A stretch of 64,000 nt of DNA from Rehmannia glutinosa (lineage: Eukaryota > Streptophyta > Magnoliopsida > Lamiales > Orobanchaceae): NCBI GenBank assembly GCA_016081115.2, contig CM071936.1, positions 87,163,943-87,227,942 on the forward strand, given 5' to 3'. How positions within the stretch are numbered: the stretch's first letter is position 1; the number at the start of each line of letters is the position of its first letter. The notes below the pieces were generated by a model that worked only from the letters and a program-made list of their open reading frames with translations, was not told where the DNA came from and did not search any database. This document shows, in pieces, positions 43,807 to 56,278 of this stretch. A program made the translations under genes and the position numbers.

Positions 43807-44669
43807 TCATCTCCTTCGCTGCCTCCTTCTTTCCTCATCTCTGTCTTCTTCTGACCTTTTTCTCTTCTTCTCTTCTTCAGCTGCTTTCTTTTTCTCATAT
43901 GCTTTTCTCGGCGACTTCATCTCTCTTTTTTTTCTTTCTTGTCTTTCTTCCCACAGCTGAGTTTGTCTTTTATTCTCTTCCTCGATTCTCTTTACATACT
44001 CATCATTGTTCTTGGCCACTTGCAGGTTGGCTACTTCGTCGAATCCAGCCCAATAGATACCTCCTTTCTTACCTGGATCTATATATTCAATGTTTTTGGG
44101 CAGAGGTCTGGGTCTGGGTCTGGATCTATATATTATACTGGGGCCTTCTTTTTCCCAGCTGAGTGACGCAGAGAGGATCGCGAAGAGTCTGATGTCTGTC
44201 AGCTTCTTCACATAGCTTGAGGCCTTTTTCCCAATACAAGTCCCAGGCTTGGGCAATGGTCATGTTCACGAAGTATCCCTCGGATGCGAGCGTCTTGAAT
44301 TCATCAACAGATCTCAGCTCGGTTCCGACGTCTGAAATGGCATCAGTGTCTCTTCCTGCTGGACTGCCTCCATATTGTTTCAGTATATCCATCACTCGGG
44401 CATCCATCTTTCCTTCCACCTCCTTCATCCCTCGCTTCTACTATTTTTCGCACCCCGGCCATGGGGTGCTGAGTGTTGGAGCGCAGAGTCACGAGGAGTT
44501 TGTCGATGATATCGTGATGACAAATCCTTGTTTAGGGGTTTTAGCAATCATCAATGTCATATCTTTCGAACCTTCCCCCTCAACAGATTTTCCCTTCTTC
44601 TCTCTTTTTTGTTCTTCAGTTGTCTTCTCCTTCACAGTTGTGTCCATCTTCTCAGCTTCAGATCATTTT
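43807..44669 (-). pseudogene. Outer Sirevirus 3' ORF, C-terminal part
   Basis: This continues the 3' ORF beyond the nested insertion. It encodes a Lys/Glu-rich linker, MKEVEGKMDARVMDILKQYG, SVDEFKTLASEGYFVNMTIA and AWDLYWEKGLKLCEEADRH. After a frame change come YIDPGKKGGIYWAGFDEVAN and a highly charged coiled-coil tail (ERQERKKREM to a run of Arg) that ends at 43807. The plus-strand fragment at 5635-6320 is homologous. Function unknown; it lies in the envelope position. Confidence 0.65.
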
Positions 44670-46138
44670 TGTAAGTCCAAGCGGCTACGATAATCTAGAG
44701 GGGGGATGAATAGATTATCTCCATCTTTTCGATTTTACCCTCTTTTTCGAACCGAAAGCTCAAACACAATAATAAAGGTGCGGAATGTAAACAACACACG
44801 ACGATTTATAGAGGTTCAACCCACCTAGGGCCTAATCCTCTACCAACCCAGTATATCCGGGATGGATTTCAAAAAGAAAAAGAATTTTATTAATTACCAA
44901 AATTAATACAAACTCAACTAACAACACCTTGAAGAGCACCACACTCTTATTTAACACCACCTTTGGAGATTACCACAATCTCTCTTGAAGATTACCACAA
45001 TCTCCAATGGCACCTTGTGAAGATTACCACAATCTTCAACCTTGAAGAATACCAAATTCTTCAACACCTCAACAAGAAGATTACCACAATCTTCTTACAC
45101 CTAACACCTAGATCACCCAAGTGTGTTCTTACCACAAGAACACTCACAAGGATATCTTGTGTTGAATGATTACCCAAAAATTCAAGATTACAACTCGATA
45201 ATGAATTATACAATAGAGTGCAAGTGTAATCAAGAATAGCCTAGACCTCAAGGATGTGAAAGTAATAAGCTAGGCAAAAATACAACAAGAATAATGACAA
45301 TGAAGAACAAGTGTTTGCTTGAAGTGTATCTTGTTGTGTTGTATCTCAATTGTTGTATTGGTTGCTCCAAAACTTCTTCTATTTATAGGAGATGATTGAT
45401 CAAGCATAGGCTCCTCTTGGGGATTGAAAATCTACAGAAAAATACAATTAAAATCAAGAATATAGCTGTTAGAAATCAATCCCACATTTTAAGGAAAGTT
45501 TGTCTGCTGTCAAACGGTCAGAATTTTGCTGTCAAAAGATAGGGCGACCGGTCGCACAGAAATAGACGTTTGAAAAATACACAGCAAAATAACACAGGGC
45601 GAACGGTCGGGGGACTTCGACCGGTCGACCTAGACCCTGACCGGTCCCCCTCAATGATTTTTCGAAGAGCAATGTTCTGTTTTAGTGTTTTGCTCCCAGG
45701 TACCGTTCGACAGGGGGTCGACCGGTCGACGCCCTGGTCGACCTGGTCTTTTTCCCTTCCGTCTCATTTTTTGTTCCAAAATTCATCTTCAGGTACGGGT
45801 TGCCCTCTATGGCGACCGGTTGACCTCGAGACAGAAATGTTGTCCGATTTTTGTCGAAAATAAAACTCAAGAAATACTCCGAAAATTTAGTAAAAACATT
45901 TTAAACCAATCGGGAGTATTTAGACAACATTTAGGAACCTTGTTTTGAAGTAGAAACTTATAAACATAAAATCATTAAAAGTGTTGTCCAATTTTATCTA
46001 AAATAAAACTAGAAGAAATACTCCGGAAAATATTAAAACCATTTTAAATCATTTAGGAGTATTTGGACAACAATTAAAAACATTGTTTTGGTGTAAAAAT
46101 AAAATCATCAAAATTAAGATAAAATCATGTATCAAACA
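44670..46138 (-). repeat. 3' LTR of the nested element (1469 bp)
   Basis: Aligns with 51033-52521. Over the first 400 bp only about six single-base differences are seen. A TATA box (ctataaatag on the minus strand) is at plus 45380-45389. A GC-rich block of cgaccggtcg words at 45540-45830 differs strongly from the other LTR. Confidence 0.85.
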
Positions 46139-47391
46139 ATCTCCCCCTTTTTGATTATTACAAACCAAAATAATTTTTTAGAAATATTAGGAGGACAATT
46201 TTAAAAAACGATTTTCCGGTAAAAACATCTAACCGTTTAGAAGCAGCCAAAATTTCCAAAATACATAAGCAACCAAGTAAGGGAGTAAATATATTCAATA
46301 ATAAGCACAAGCTCCCTCTATCAACAAGCACATCAAGAATAATGTAAAAGCAATTAACCATAAGCCAAAAGCTTAGCTTTTACATTTTGTTCAAGAGCTT
46401 ATAAGCTCCCCTGTCAACAAAACGTCATTAGACAAGTATAAGTCCATCAAGCAACAATTGGACTAAATATAATTCACAACTTATGGCTTTAAGAAGCCAT
46501 AGCTTATAGCTTTTATAACAAGCTTTTATTAGCTTCTTTGAGCTAATGAGCCAATTTCATGTTTCTCCCCCTTTGGAATCATCAAAAAGAATGTTAGGAT
46601 GATAAAAACATCATACAAGTTTATCAAAGTGCGCTAACAATACGATTTATCAACCACTGAAAGAATTAAGCTTAGAATCAAAAATAGGAGAAATGTATCA
46701 TAAGAAATCCATAAGCTCATTTTGTTAGCAAAAAAACATGATCCTAATAAGATTATAAGACATTCAAAAATAAGAGAATCATGTAGGTGATGAATCTTTC
46801 ATTGAAATATTTTATCGAACACTTGGCGGGCGTCAAAGTTTGAAAAAAAAATGTATATAGCCCTTGCAAAAGAGATGAAGCCAAGTTTTTTCATATCATC
46901 ACCAAAAACAATTTTTCAACAAATATCAAACAAATAATAGGCCTAAACAAAGTAAATTCTCAAGGGTTCGACCCAATTGAGATAATTTTAGCCAAATAAA
47001 AGATCAAGGCATTGCGAATGCCATCAAGCAAAAATTAAAGAGCCATCAAGTAATACATATCAAGCATCAAACAATGCATATAAGACATTACAAATGTCCC
47101 AAGTCATCCATTAAAAAGATCAAGGCATCAAAAAATAAGAGAAGCACTTTTACCATCAAGTACTTCATACCAACTATCAAACAATGTCAAACTAGAGTAT
47201 TTTTACCATCAAATACTCCATCAATATCTGATCATCCATAAGTCATGTTCAACTTGCTATTTTAATCCTTTCAAGAAAACAAGCAAATCTCATTAGTGCA
47301 ATAGAGTTTTACAAGATAGTTCATAGAAATACAAAACAACAAGGACAAAGTAAAAATGCTAAGATAAAAAGATAAACACGGGGAGGGGACA
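46139..47391 (-). other. Nested element 3' noncoding region with polypurine tract
   Basis: AT-rich, with agcaatta and catcaag words repeated, and no coding sequence. The polypurine tract aaaaagggggagatt (minus strand) at 46153-46139 precedes the 3' LTR. Confidence 0.65.
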
Positions 47392-48777
47392 TCAATCCTC
47401 ATCCGAAGAGAAGCAAGTTCCGGGGATAAGCTCTTTGATAAATTTCTTCAATTTTCCCATAGACTTTTTCAATCTAGAATTTTCTTCATTCACAACCCGG
47501 AGCTCTTTTCTAAGAGAGGCTACATCCCTAAATGTATCTCTTTCCACTTTGTCCATTCTTTCTTTGAGACTTAAATCTTCAACATCCGGCTCGTTTTCAT
47601 CTTCTTCCTCATTTCCTTCATTTTATTCCTCCCCAATTTCTTGTTCATTCCCCACATTCACTTCATCTTCATCTTCTTGTTCCTCAACATTTCCTCTACC
47701 AATATTTTCAACCTCATTGTCATTAAAGAAATCATCTCGAGGTTGTTGTGAATTTTGAGCACGTCCCCTAGCGGCTTTGGTGGGAACTCGTGGTAAATGT
47801 TGTCGCATTCTCACCATTTGTAGAATGTTGGCATTATCATAGTCATTGTGCCGAATTTCGGTATTCATCTCACTTTCCGGATAGCCCGAAAGGTATAGTA
47901 GTCGACAAATCAAATTTCCCAACGTATATTTTTTCTTAGTAAGCCTTCTTGATTCCGACAAACAATATACAAAAATAGCCCCATAATTTACTCTTTCTCC
48001 TCGGATAATCTTATAGGTAAGAAAGAGTTCAAGATTACTCGGAAGTTTTACTTCTTTACCACAAACACAATAGGAGCAAATAATTGATACAATCCGATAA
48101 TTTGGTGGCATTGCCGAGAAGCTTACTTCCGGAAAAACTCCTAAAAAAGTTTTTACCTCATAGAGTGAGACACCAAAAAGATCATCATCCCAATGAGCAC
48201 AATCCACATTTTCAACACCATCATTCGGCACATTAAAATGATTACAAATATCGGCCAATGTCCACGAAAAGTGCCTACCATTAATGAATGTGTGAAGTTC
48301 CAACGGATTATCTACCGTAGCATCAACAATCCACATATTTGCATAAAAAGGTTTTATAAGCTCGTCATCATAATGCAAACACGGATTATCCCATAATGAA
48401 ACCCAACCTTGAATTTCAAAATAAGCCCTAATTTCCAAATATTCATCATGAAATGCTAAAAATCAAACCATATGAGTGCAAGCAATTTTCTTATCATTCA
48501 ACCCAATGTTTTCATAGTGCTCCTCCGCAAGCTTATTTAGAAATTGAAATCTATTAACTCTAGAGGGAGGCTCGTAAAGAAGTGATAACTTACTAGAGTC
48601 CCAATGAATATTCGATTTTGAAATCCCAGCTCTCAATTCAACAATCTCCTCTTCTGTAAGCCGGTTTTGGTTATCTCCTTGTGGAATATCATTTTGTTGA
48701 GGGTTGGAGGAAGATTCTCCCATTTGCTTTCTTCTCCTCTTTTGAGGATTTCGTCCGGTGAATTGACGTGGTGCCAT
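47392..48777 (-). pseudogene. Nested element 3' ORF (plant 'transposon protein' type), two in-frame stops
   Basis: Starts MAPRQFTGRNPQKRRRKQMG, a basic N-terminus. A globular domain follows, with LWDNPCLHYDDELIKPFYAN, RHFSWTLADICNHFNVP and LFLTYKIIRGERVNYGAIFV, then an acidic stretch and a coiled coil (LRKELRVVNEENSRLKKSM) ending at 47392. This resembles the 'putative plant transposon protein' ORF carried after pol by some copia elements. TGA at 48463-48465 and TAA at 47623-47625 interrupt an otherwise continuous frame. With the stops ignored, the product would be about 460 residues. Its role is unknown; DNA or RNA binding is only a guess from the basic start. Confidence 0.7.
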
Positions 48778-48822
48778 GAAAACAATATGAATATGAGTGA
48801 TATAAGCACAAGGATGAAACAA

Positions 48823-49658
48823 TTTGAGAAGTATTGGGATATTTTGAGAGAATTTTGGGGAAAAATGGAGCTAGGGTTCGAAGGATTTGAAAAGAGAAAT
48901 GAAAGAAGAAAGCCCCCATGTTTCAAATAAAACCTTTCTGTCCGTCTGTTTTAACCCGGTCGACGGGGCTGTCGACCAGTACCTGCTCCTGGGTACCAGT
49001 TTCATGCAATTTTCATTTTCCAGAATTTTTCAAAAATCAATTTTTCACCCCAAAAGTTTTAAAACTTTGCAAAAATATAATCGAGGACTAAATCCAACAA
49101 ATATGAGTATCGAGAAATCACATATACGAGAAAAACAAGATTTAACGTGTAGTGCCTTTTTTAAGAAAAATCACAAAGTCATTTAGTGGCACTAAAGGGG
49201 TTGAAATGAAATATTTTGAAAGATATGTGCATAAACATGACATGAACACAAATCGAGTTCTAAGAAAAATACGAGTGAACATACCTCGATGGTTTAAGAA
49301 TCTCTAATAGACGATAGCCAATGAATATGAAACATATAACCTACATAATTCTTTAAACAAAATTTTGCACAAACATAATAATACATGTGTAGGCTAAGCA
49401 ATAAGAGACATCTTAAGCATGCTTGTGCCATATAACTACATAGGAGATAATAAACCACATAAGTCTAAGTAAATACACAAGAGTTTTAGAAACATCATGC
49501 AAGGTCTTCTTTTCAAAAAACATTTGAAACTCATAAATATATTGAAGACCTAAGTTTTAAAAAATAAATATTTTGAAAACTCATTTTGAAAATATAGGCA
49601 CAAATAAAGACATGCATAATAACTAAATAAAATGTATATTTAAATGGGGAGATACGGT
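48823..49658 (-). other. Region of the nested element where pol would be expected
   Basis: AT-rich sequence with no retroviral enzyme motif in any frame. It includes one GC word cluster (ggtcgacggggctgtcgacc, about 48958-48977) like those in the LTR. Confidence 0.65.
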
Positions 49659-51018
49659 TTACCAATTACGCCATTTCCATGGGTTGTGCCGTTCCCGTTG
49701 TTGATGATATCTTCCCCTTTGAAAATCATCTTGTTGATGATGGTTTCTCCAATTGCTCCATTTCCAAGGATTATGTCTTTCCCATTGTTGATAATTTCTT
49801 TCTCTTGGAAATTCATTTTGGTGATGTCTTCTCCTTTGATTAAACGAGATGTTCATTTGATGTTTCCTTGGCGGCATGAATTTTCTTCGATTATTAATCC
49901 GCCGGGTACCTAAAATGACATTGTTTTGTGGTACCCTCAAGTGCTTGGGTCCTTTGGGATTAGTCTTGAGACTTTTAGGTCTCCAACAATAATTAGAGCT
50001 ATTTCTAGCCCGACAAGTATTTACCGTATGACCCTTCTTACCGCAATAAAAGCAAGTAACATCACTAATATGCATATGAACTCGATTCTTTTTCATATGC
50101 TTGACAATATTAGGCTCATGATCAAGTTCACTATTCAAACTATCACAACTATTAACATTCACAACATTGGGCAATTTATTGGTACTCAAGTTGGATTTTG
50201 ATAAATCATTTTTCATGCAATTAATATCCTCAACAAGAGTACTATTTTGTTTTTCAAGGTTTCTAACCTTATCAAGTGTGGTGGTGTGAGCACATGATAG
50301 TGATTCATAGGAAGTAGATAAACTATCATTTTCATTTTTCCAAACATTGAATTCCTTTTTCAAATTTTTGTACTTAACTAGTAAATTTTGGAATTCATTT
50401 TGAAGATCATCAAAATCATTTTGCAAGTCACTATAATCATTTCTAATAACAATATCATAAGAAATAGAGGGTTTAAGATATACCTCGTTTTCTTCTTCGA
50501 TGCCCATAAGACAATGTTCAACTTCTTCATAGTTGGAAGTTGCAAGAGGCTTGTTCCTTAGATTTGACATTGTATCCCTTTGAGAAGTAGATGCTTTTAA
50601 GTTGCTCCTATTATTTGCATATACTTCATGAATGGCTTCTAATTTTTGCCATACTCCATGAGCTGATCGAATTCCTACGATATGAACAAATTCCAAATTA
50701 GTAAGTGAACAATATAAAATATTGAGAGCTTTACCATTTAAGGGATGATTTTCTTCTCTTCATCATTGAGCTCTTTGAGGCCTTTGGAGGTGTGTAGTGT
50801 GTCTTTCATCGGAATAGATTCTCCATTTATGACGATGTTCCAAATATCGAACCCACAACCTTGTAAATAACATTCCATTCTTTCTTTCCAAAATATAAAA
50901 TTTTTGGAATCAAATAGTGGTGGCTTGGTGGTGGAGGTGCCGGTAAGATGAGCTTCGTTCGTAGCCGACGATCGTTCCTCTTCACTCGCGATGTGAAACG
51001 AGCTTGCCAAAGAGTTTG
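49659..51018 (-). pseudogene. Nested element gag with zinc knuckle and C-terminal repeats
   Basis: The first part (from about 51018) reads PPLFDSKNFIFWKERMECYL and NGESIP, the capsid start of copia gags. A one-base shift near 50738 leads to the second part (50696-49659) with SAHGVWQKLEAIHEVY and a coiled coil. It then has the knuckle CFYCGKKGHTVNTC (about 50005-50050), NPKGPKHLRVP (a motif usually just before protease) and repeats of ERHNPWKWSNW / ERHNPWKWRNW. No ATG lies between the PBS and the conserved region, so the start is lost or non-AUG. Gag packages the RNA. Confidence 0.75.
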
Positions 51019-51030
51019 GCTCTGATACCA
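51019..51030 (-). other. Primer-binding site of the nested element
   Basis: TGGTATCAGAGC on the minus strand, complementary to the initiator-Met tRNA 3' end, two bases after the 5' LTR. Confidence 0.9.
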
Positions 51031-51032
51031 CT

Positions 51033-52521
51033 TGTAAGTCCAAGCGGCTACGATAATCTAGAGGGGGGATGAATAGATTATCTCCATCATTTCGATTTTA
51101 CCCTCTTTTTCGAACCGAAAGCTCAAACACAATAATAAAGGTGCGGAATGTAAACAACACACGACGATTTATAGAGGTTCAACCCACCTAGGGCCTAATC
51201 CTCTACCACCCCAGTATATTCGGGATGGATTTCAAAAAGAAAAAGAATTTTATTAATTACCAAAATTAATACAAACTCAACTAACAACACCTTGAAGAGC
51301 ACCACACTCTTCTTTAACACCACCTTTGGAGATTACCACAATCTCTCTTGAAGATTACCACAATATCCAATGGCACCTTGTGAAGATTACCACAATCTTC
51401 AACCTTGAAGAATACCAAATTCTTCAACACCTCAACAATAAGATTACCACAATCTTCTTACACCTAACACCTAGATCACCCAAGTGTGTTCTTACCACAA
51501 GAACACTCACAAGGATATCTTGTGTTGAATGATTACCCAAAAATTCAAGATTACAACTCGATAATGAATTATACAATAGAGTGCAAGTGTAATCAAGAAT
51601 AGCCTAGACCTCAAGGATGTGAAAGTAATAAGCTAGGCAAAAATACAACAAGAATAATGACAATGAAGAACAAGTGTTTGCTTGAAGTGTATCTTGTTGT
51701 GTTGTATCTCAATTGTTGTATTGGTTGCTCCAAAACTTCCTCTATTTATAGGAGATGATTGATCAAGCATAGGCTCCTCTTGGGGATTGAAAATCTACAG
51801 AAAAATACAATTAAAATTAAGAATATAGCTGTTAGAAATCAATCCCACATTTTAAGGAAAGTTTGTCTGTTGTCAAACGGTCGAATTTTCTTTGTCAAAA
51901 AGATAGCGGCGACGGTCGCACGAGTAAATAGACGTTTGAAAAATACACAGCAAAATAACACAGGGCGACCAGTCAGGGGGTCTTCGACCGGTCGACCTAG
52001 ACCCTGACCGGTCCCCCTCAATGATTTTCCGAAGAGCAATGTTCTGTTTTAGTGTTTTGCTCCCTGTGCTCGGTCGGTGGGGTCGACCGGCCGACGCCAC
52101 GGTCGACGCCGTCGTCGGCCGTCGACTGGTCTTTTTCCTTCCATCTCATATTTTGTTCCGAAATTCATCTTCAGGTACGGGTTGCCCTCTACGGCAACCG
52201 GTTGACCTCGAGAAAGAAATGTTGTCCAATTTTTGTCGAAAATAAAACTCAAGAAATACTCCGAAAATTTAGTAAAAACATTTTAAACCAATCGGGAGTA
52301 TTTAGACAACATTTAGGAACCTTGTTTTGAAGTAGAAACTTATAAACATAAAATCATTAAAAGTGTTGTCCAATTTTATCTAAAATAAAACTAGAAGAAA
52401 TACTCTCGGAAAATATTAAAACCATTTTAAATTATTTAGGAGTATTTGGACAACAATTAAAAACATTGTTTTGGTGTAAAAATAAAATCATCAAAATTAA
52501 GATAAAAACATGTATCAAACA
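51033..52521 (-). repeat. 5' LTR of the nested element (1489 bp)
   Basis: Pairs with 44670-46138. TATA box at plus 51742-51752 on the minus strand. The GC-rich block at 51895-52205 is rearranged relative to the other LTR. Confidence 0.85.
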
Positions 52522-55500
52522 CTTTTAACGCCTTTAGGTATTCCTCTTCCCCCTTTTTGGCATCATCAAATGAGAGAGGAAACCCTGGAAACATGCCAGC
52601 AATCATGAAGTCTAAGCGGCTGATAGCTGAGTTATGCTTCGAATCTGCTGCGGAGTATGCTGCACGGAATTCGGAGCGGGTGGCGTTGGATTCAGCTGCC
52701 ATCAGCTTCATTTCAGCCATGAGGAGGCTGAATTTCTTTTCCATGTTCTCCTCTACGCGCAGAAGCTCTTTCTTATGAAATTCACGCAGCAGCTGCATCT
52801 CTGTGTTGTGAGATTCATGCATTCGATCGATGTTTTCTTGCATTCTTCTCTTCATATCAGCATTCTCGGCCGCCAGACTAGTAATTTATTGAACAATGTT
52901 CTGAAGTATCGAACTTGTTATACGCGTATTGTCTGCTATTGTTGCCACCATTCCCGGATCCTGACAATTATTCCTCGCAGATCGGCAGTAAGATTAGCAT
53001 CTCGGTTATCCAGTCTCATGTCCAGTGAGGCCTGGTGCCTTTCCATCTTCTCTATCTCTGCAAATATGGCCTTGAAAACTTCCCGAACCTTAGTTGTCAC
53101 TTCTGTCTCAGCTGGCGGCCAAGCAGCGTCAAAGTCAAAGTCTACTGGGACGATGGTATCTGTTGGAATAACGGGATCAGGTTTATGGAAACGTTCTTGA
53201 TCTCTAGCGGATTCTTCAAGAAGGTCAGGTAGCTCCAGAGAGAAGGGAAGCGATTCTTCAAACGGATCATCACGGGCAACGAGAATCTGCTCAATGGTAA
53301 CTTGTGCCCGTGATGTGCCCGGTGGAGTCCATTCTGCTGTAGCTTGGGGAGCTGCGCGTGATTGACTGTTTGTTTGTAGTCTGTTGGGGTATTGACCCAG
53401 CTGGCTGAGCCTCAGCTGTCTCAACAGCTTCGTCGATCTCAGCTGGTTTGTCCATATGAGTTGACTGGTCCTCGGCCGTATCAGTAGCGTCATCGGACGA
53501 TGATAAGATTTGCATGGGTGGCTCATCATCAAAAGTAAAAGTTTGGCGAGTAGCCTTAAGATTGAACTTACTCGTACTTGGGAGAACATCCTCAGCTGAG
53601 TCTTTTGGATCGACAATGGGGGATGACTCAGCTTCGTCTTCACCTTCAGATCCCAGAAAGGTTACATCAAGATTGTCTTGGGAGTCATGAAGAGGACTTA
53701 TCTCCTTCTCAGATGGATCAATGATAGTAGGAGGGATGTTCTGTGCTTCCGTTTCTTTACCCCGGGAAGTCTCAACCTCTCGTTGGCCTTCACTACCTCC
53801 TGTAATCTCAACTGTAGCGAGGCCTTGGACAATCCCTTCGACAGACTCAACTGCCTTAGGGTCTTCAGAGGTGGCATCCACTGGAGTCTCAACTCCATGG
53901 ATTGCACTTTCATCACCCAGAGTGTTAACTCCCAGGGCAGATCCCTCATGTGCCTCTGCTGCTTCAGCAGTGTCATTGGCCTTCAAAGCGGTTGGCACTT
54001 CAGTGAGACAGTCTCAATCTGTCCGAGCCTCGTCGATGACAATTTCTTTGTGTATCCATTTGTTTTTCCTTCTCCACTTCGCCTCCAAGATTCGTTGTGG
54101 AGTTAGTTGCAGCATTCTCCGACCTAGCTGCAGTGGAGGGAGTTTCCCCCCCAGCCGGCACACCAGCTGAGTGACTTGGATTGGGGTCATTTGTCTCCAG
54201 ACTCCTGGCTATTCCCTTTGAGTATTCAGCCATTGGGGCATGTGGTAAGACACCTTCATTAGGGGTTGGCTCGACCGGGGTTCCCAAGTTCCCGGTTTCA
54301 TCGCGATTCCTTAATGCCTTCATCGAGTGAGCGGGGGAAGTGGTGGCGGCAAAGAATTGCAATTGCATTCGCCGCACCACTCCCATAGGATCAATCTCCG
54401 GTGTGATTTGGAAGATTCCCCAGGGCCTTCCATCGGTTGTTGCTCATGTAGGATCCTGGATTCCCGCATGGCTTTGCTTTGCATCTCCAATTCTTGAGCA
54501 AGAGCAGCAGGTCCGATCCTCATCGCTCTCGGACGACATATCAAGGTGTGGATGAGTATGATCGTGGTTCCGATTAGAGAGGGCGATATCTGGCTTTCTC
54601 ACGAGCTTGACTTCCTCTGCCCGATCTCCGCTTCTCCTTGTCTTTGAAGATCTGCAGGATATCTTTGCAGTTTTCTTCATCCAGTGCTTGGACCACTGTG
54701 GTCAAACCGAGAAAATTCAATAGTTCTTCTTCTTCTTCAATAAACTCCGGTCTTTGGAACTGTTTCCTGGATCGACTCAGCTTCCATTTCCTCCATTCTC
54801 GCAGATGATTTTGGATGTCTGGATATGGTGGGGATAGGATCATCACGTCATCATCTTCTTCATCATTATCTCCTTGCTGTCCCTCGTTCTCAGGGATTGA
54901 AGGTAGCAGACTTTCCTGCTCAACATCCTCAGCAGCGTCTGTCGTAGGTGGGGATACGACCCTGTCGACAGGTGAGTTGACTTTGTCAGCTACCTCTTGC
55001 GCGCCGTTGTTCGACTACAACTGTTTGTGTCTTCAGTTTGCCTCTGCTGATCGGTTTCAGCAGACTTGGCTATTTCACCAATAATTTCAGGAGACTCTAC
55101 TTCTCCAGTTGTCTCCGCGATCTGTTCCAGCTGAGTAGCAGACTCAGCTGTTTTCTCAAGCTCTGATTGCTTGAAGAGTCTTCTCCTTTTGGTCATTACC
55201 AGAGGAATTTCTAATTTGGATGTAGTTTCCTCCGAGTCCTGGGCGGCGGGGGCCGGTGCTATTGTCTTTTTCTGAGGAGCTGGCTTTCTAGGCTTGTCAG
55301 TCCTCTTTTTCTTGACAACCGGAGAAGGTATTTGAGGTTCCTTCTCCGCTGCGGCTGCAGGGGTAGGTGACTCGGCTGCAGGGGCAGGTGCATCTTTTGT
55401 TTTCTTTTTCTTTGCTGCAGGGGCAGCAATCTTCTTTGCAGCTGCAGGGGCAGCCTTTTTCTGGGGAGAGGAGGAGATAGTTGTTTCTTCAGGGCCAGCT

Positions 55501-56278
55501 GATTCCCCCTCACTCGTATTAGCCCTCTTGGCGACGCTCTTTCGTGCTCGGAAAGGTTCGATCGGAACATTTTCTTGTTTACATGGAATGCCTTTCCATG
55601 TCGAAGAGGGACTCCCTTCACTTCCATCATCCGGCCAATCACCAGGCCATATCCCAAAGATCCTCCAATCGAACCATCCTTCTTGAAGGATTTATTCCCA
55701 ATATTCGGCGCAGTCGTTGTATACAAACTCGCACAGTTCACCTTCTTCTCCTCCATGATCGCACCATCACGATCAACTTGGTTTTGGACGGTGATTAAAG
55801 CTTCCAAACTTGATATCTATGCATTTGGCAACAATGTCTAATGACTTGTGGTAATCCTCCTTCCAGACTTCTTATCGGTTTGTGTAGACAACCTTTGCAA
55901 GAAAGATCAAGGCTTGGCTACTTCCTTCCAAGCGGCCAGGTTAACATCGACTTCATAAATCTCCGGCACTCCTTCCGCCGATAGCAAGCGATGTTCTCGC
56001 GGATCCTTGGCAGTGATGGTGAAATTTTTTCCGTGAACAGAGGACTTGATGCCCTCATCGTGAACTTCAGCGTTCACATAGAACTGTGCGACCTCCTCCA
56101 CGTAGGTCATTTGAAACTTCATCGACAGAAAGGGTTTCAACCCTGATTTCTCCAACTTCTGTGTTATTTTCTTTACAAGGGTTTCGTCTGACCCCTGTTT
56201 GATCATGCCTTCGAAATCCACAGTAGACCCCGTGTGGATTTGCTTTCCCAACTTGACAAAGTCGTAAGTAGATGCCAT
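52522..56278 (-). pseudogene. Outer Sirevirus 3' ORF, N-terminal and middle parts
   Basis: Starts MASTYDFVKLGKQIHTG at 56278 with a globular domain (KPFLSMKFQMTYVEEVAQFY, HGKNFTITAKDPREH). A stop near 55907 follows, then further readable domain (IGGSLGYGLVIGRMMEVKGV), a long disordered Ala/Pro/Lys-rich region (about 55530-55250), and acidic Ser/Thr/Glu-rich parts (54990-53300). A coiled coil (RDANLTADLRGIIVRIREWW; MQLLREFHKKELLRVEENME) runs to the insertion point at 52522. Several frameshifts and stops are present. With the C-terminal part the original frame would span about 4.6 kb. Its function is unknown. Confidence 0.65.

Larger units (their letters stand above)
44670..52521 (-). mobile_element. 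Nested copia retrotransposon lacking pol
   Basis: LTRs at 44670-46138 and 51033-52521 (TG..CA on the minus strand: TGTTTGATACATG.. to ..GGACTTACA), a PBS at 51030-51019, a polypurine tract at 46153-46139, a gag at 51018-49659 and a 3' ORF at 48777-47392. Flanks are atttt (44665-44669) and ctttt (52522-52526), four of five matching. Removing it rejoins the outer element's 3' ORF. No protease, integrase, RT or RNase H motif is present. Confidence 0.85.

Noticed and set aside
53678..54170. Plus-strand open readings opposite the Sirevirus 3' ORF
   Set aside because: They mirror the minus-strand Ser/Glu-rich coding sequence, with no motif of their own.
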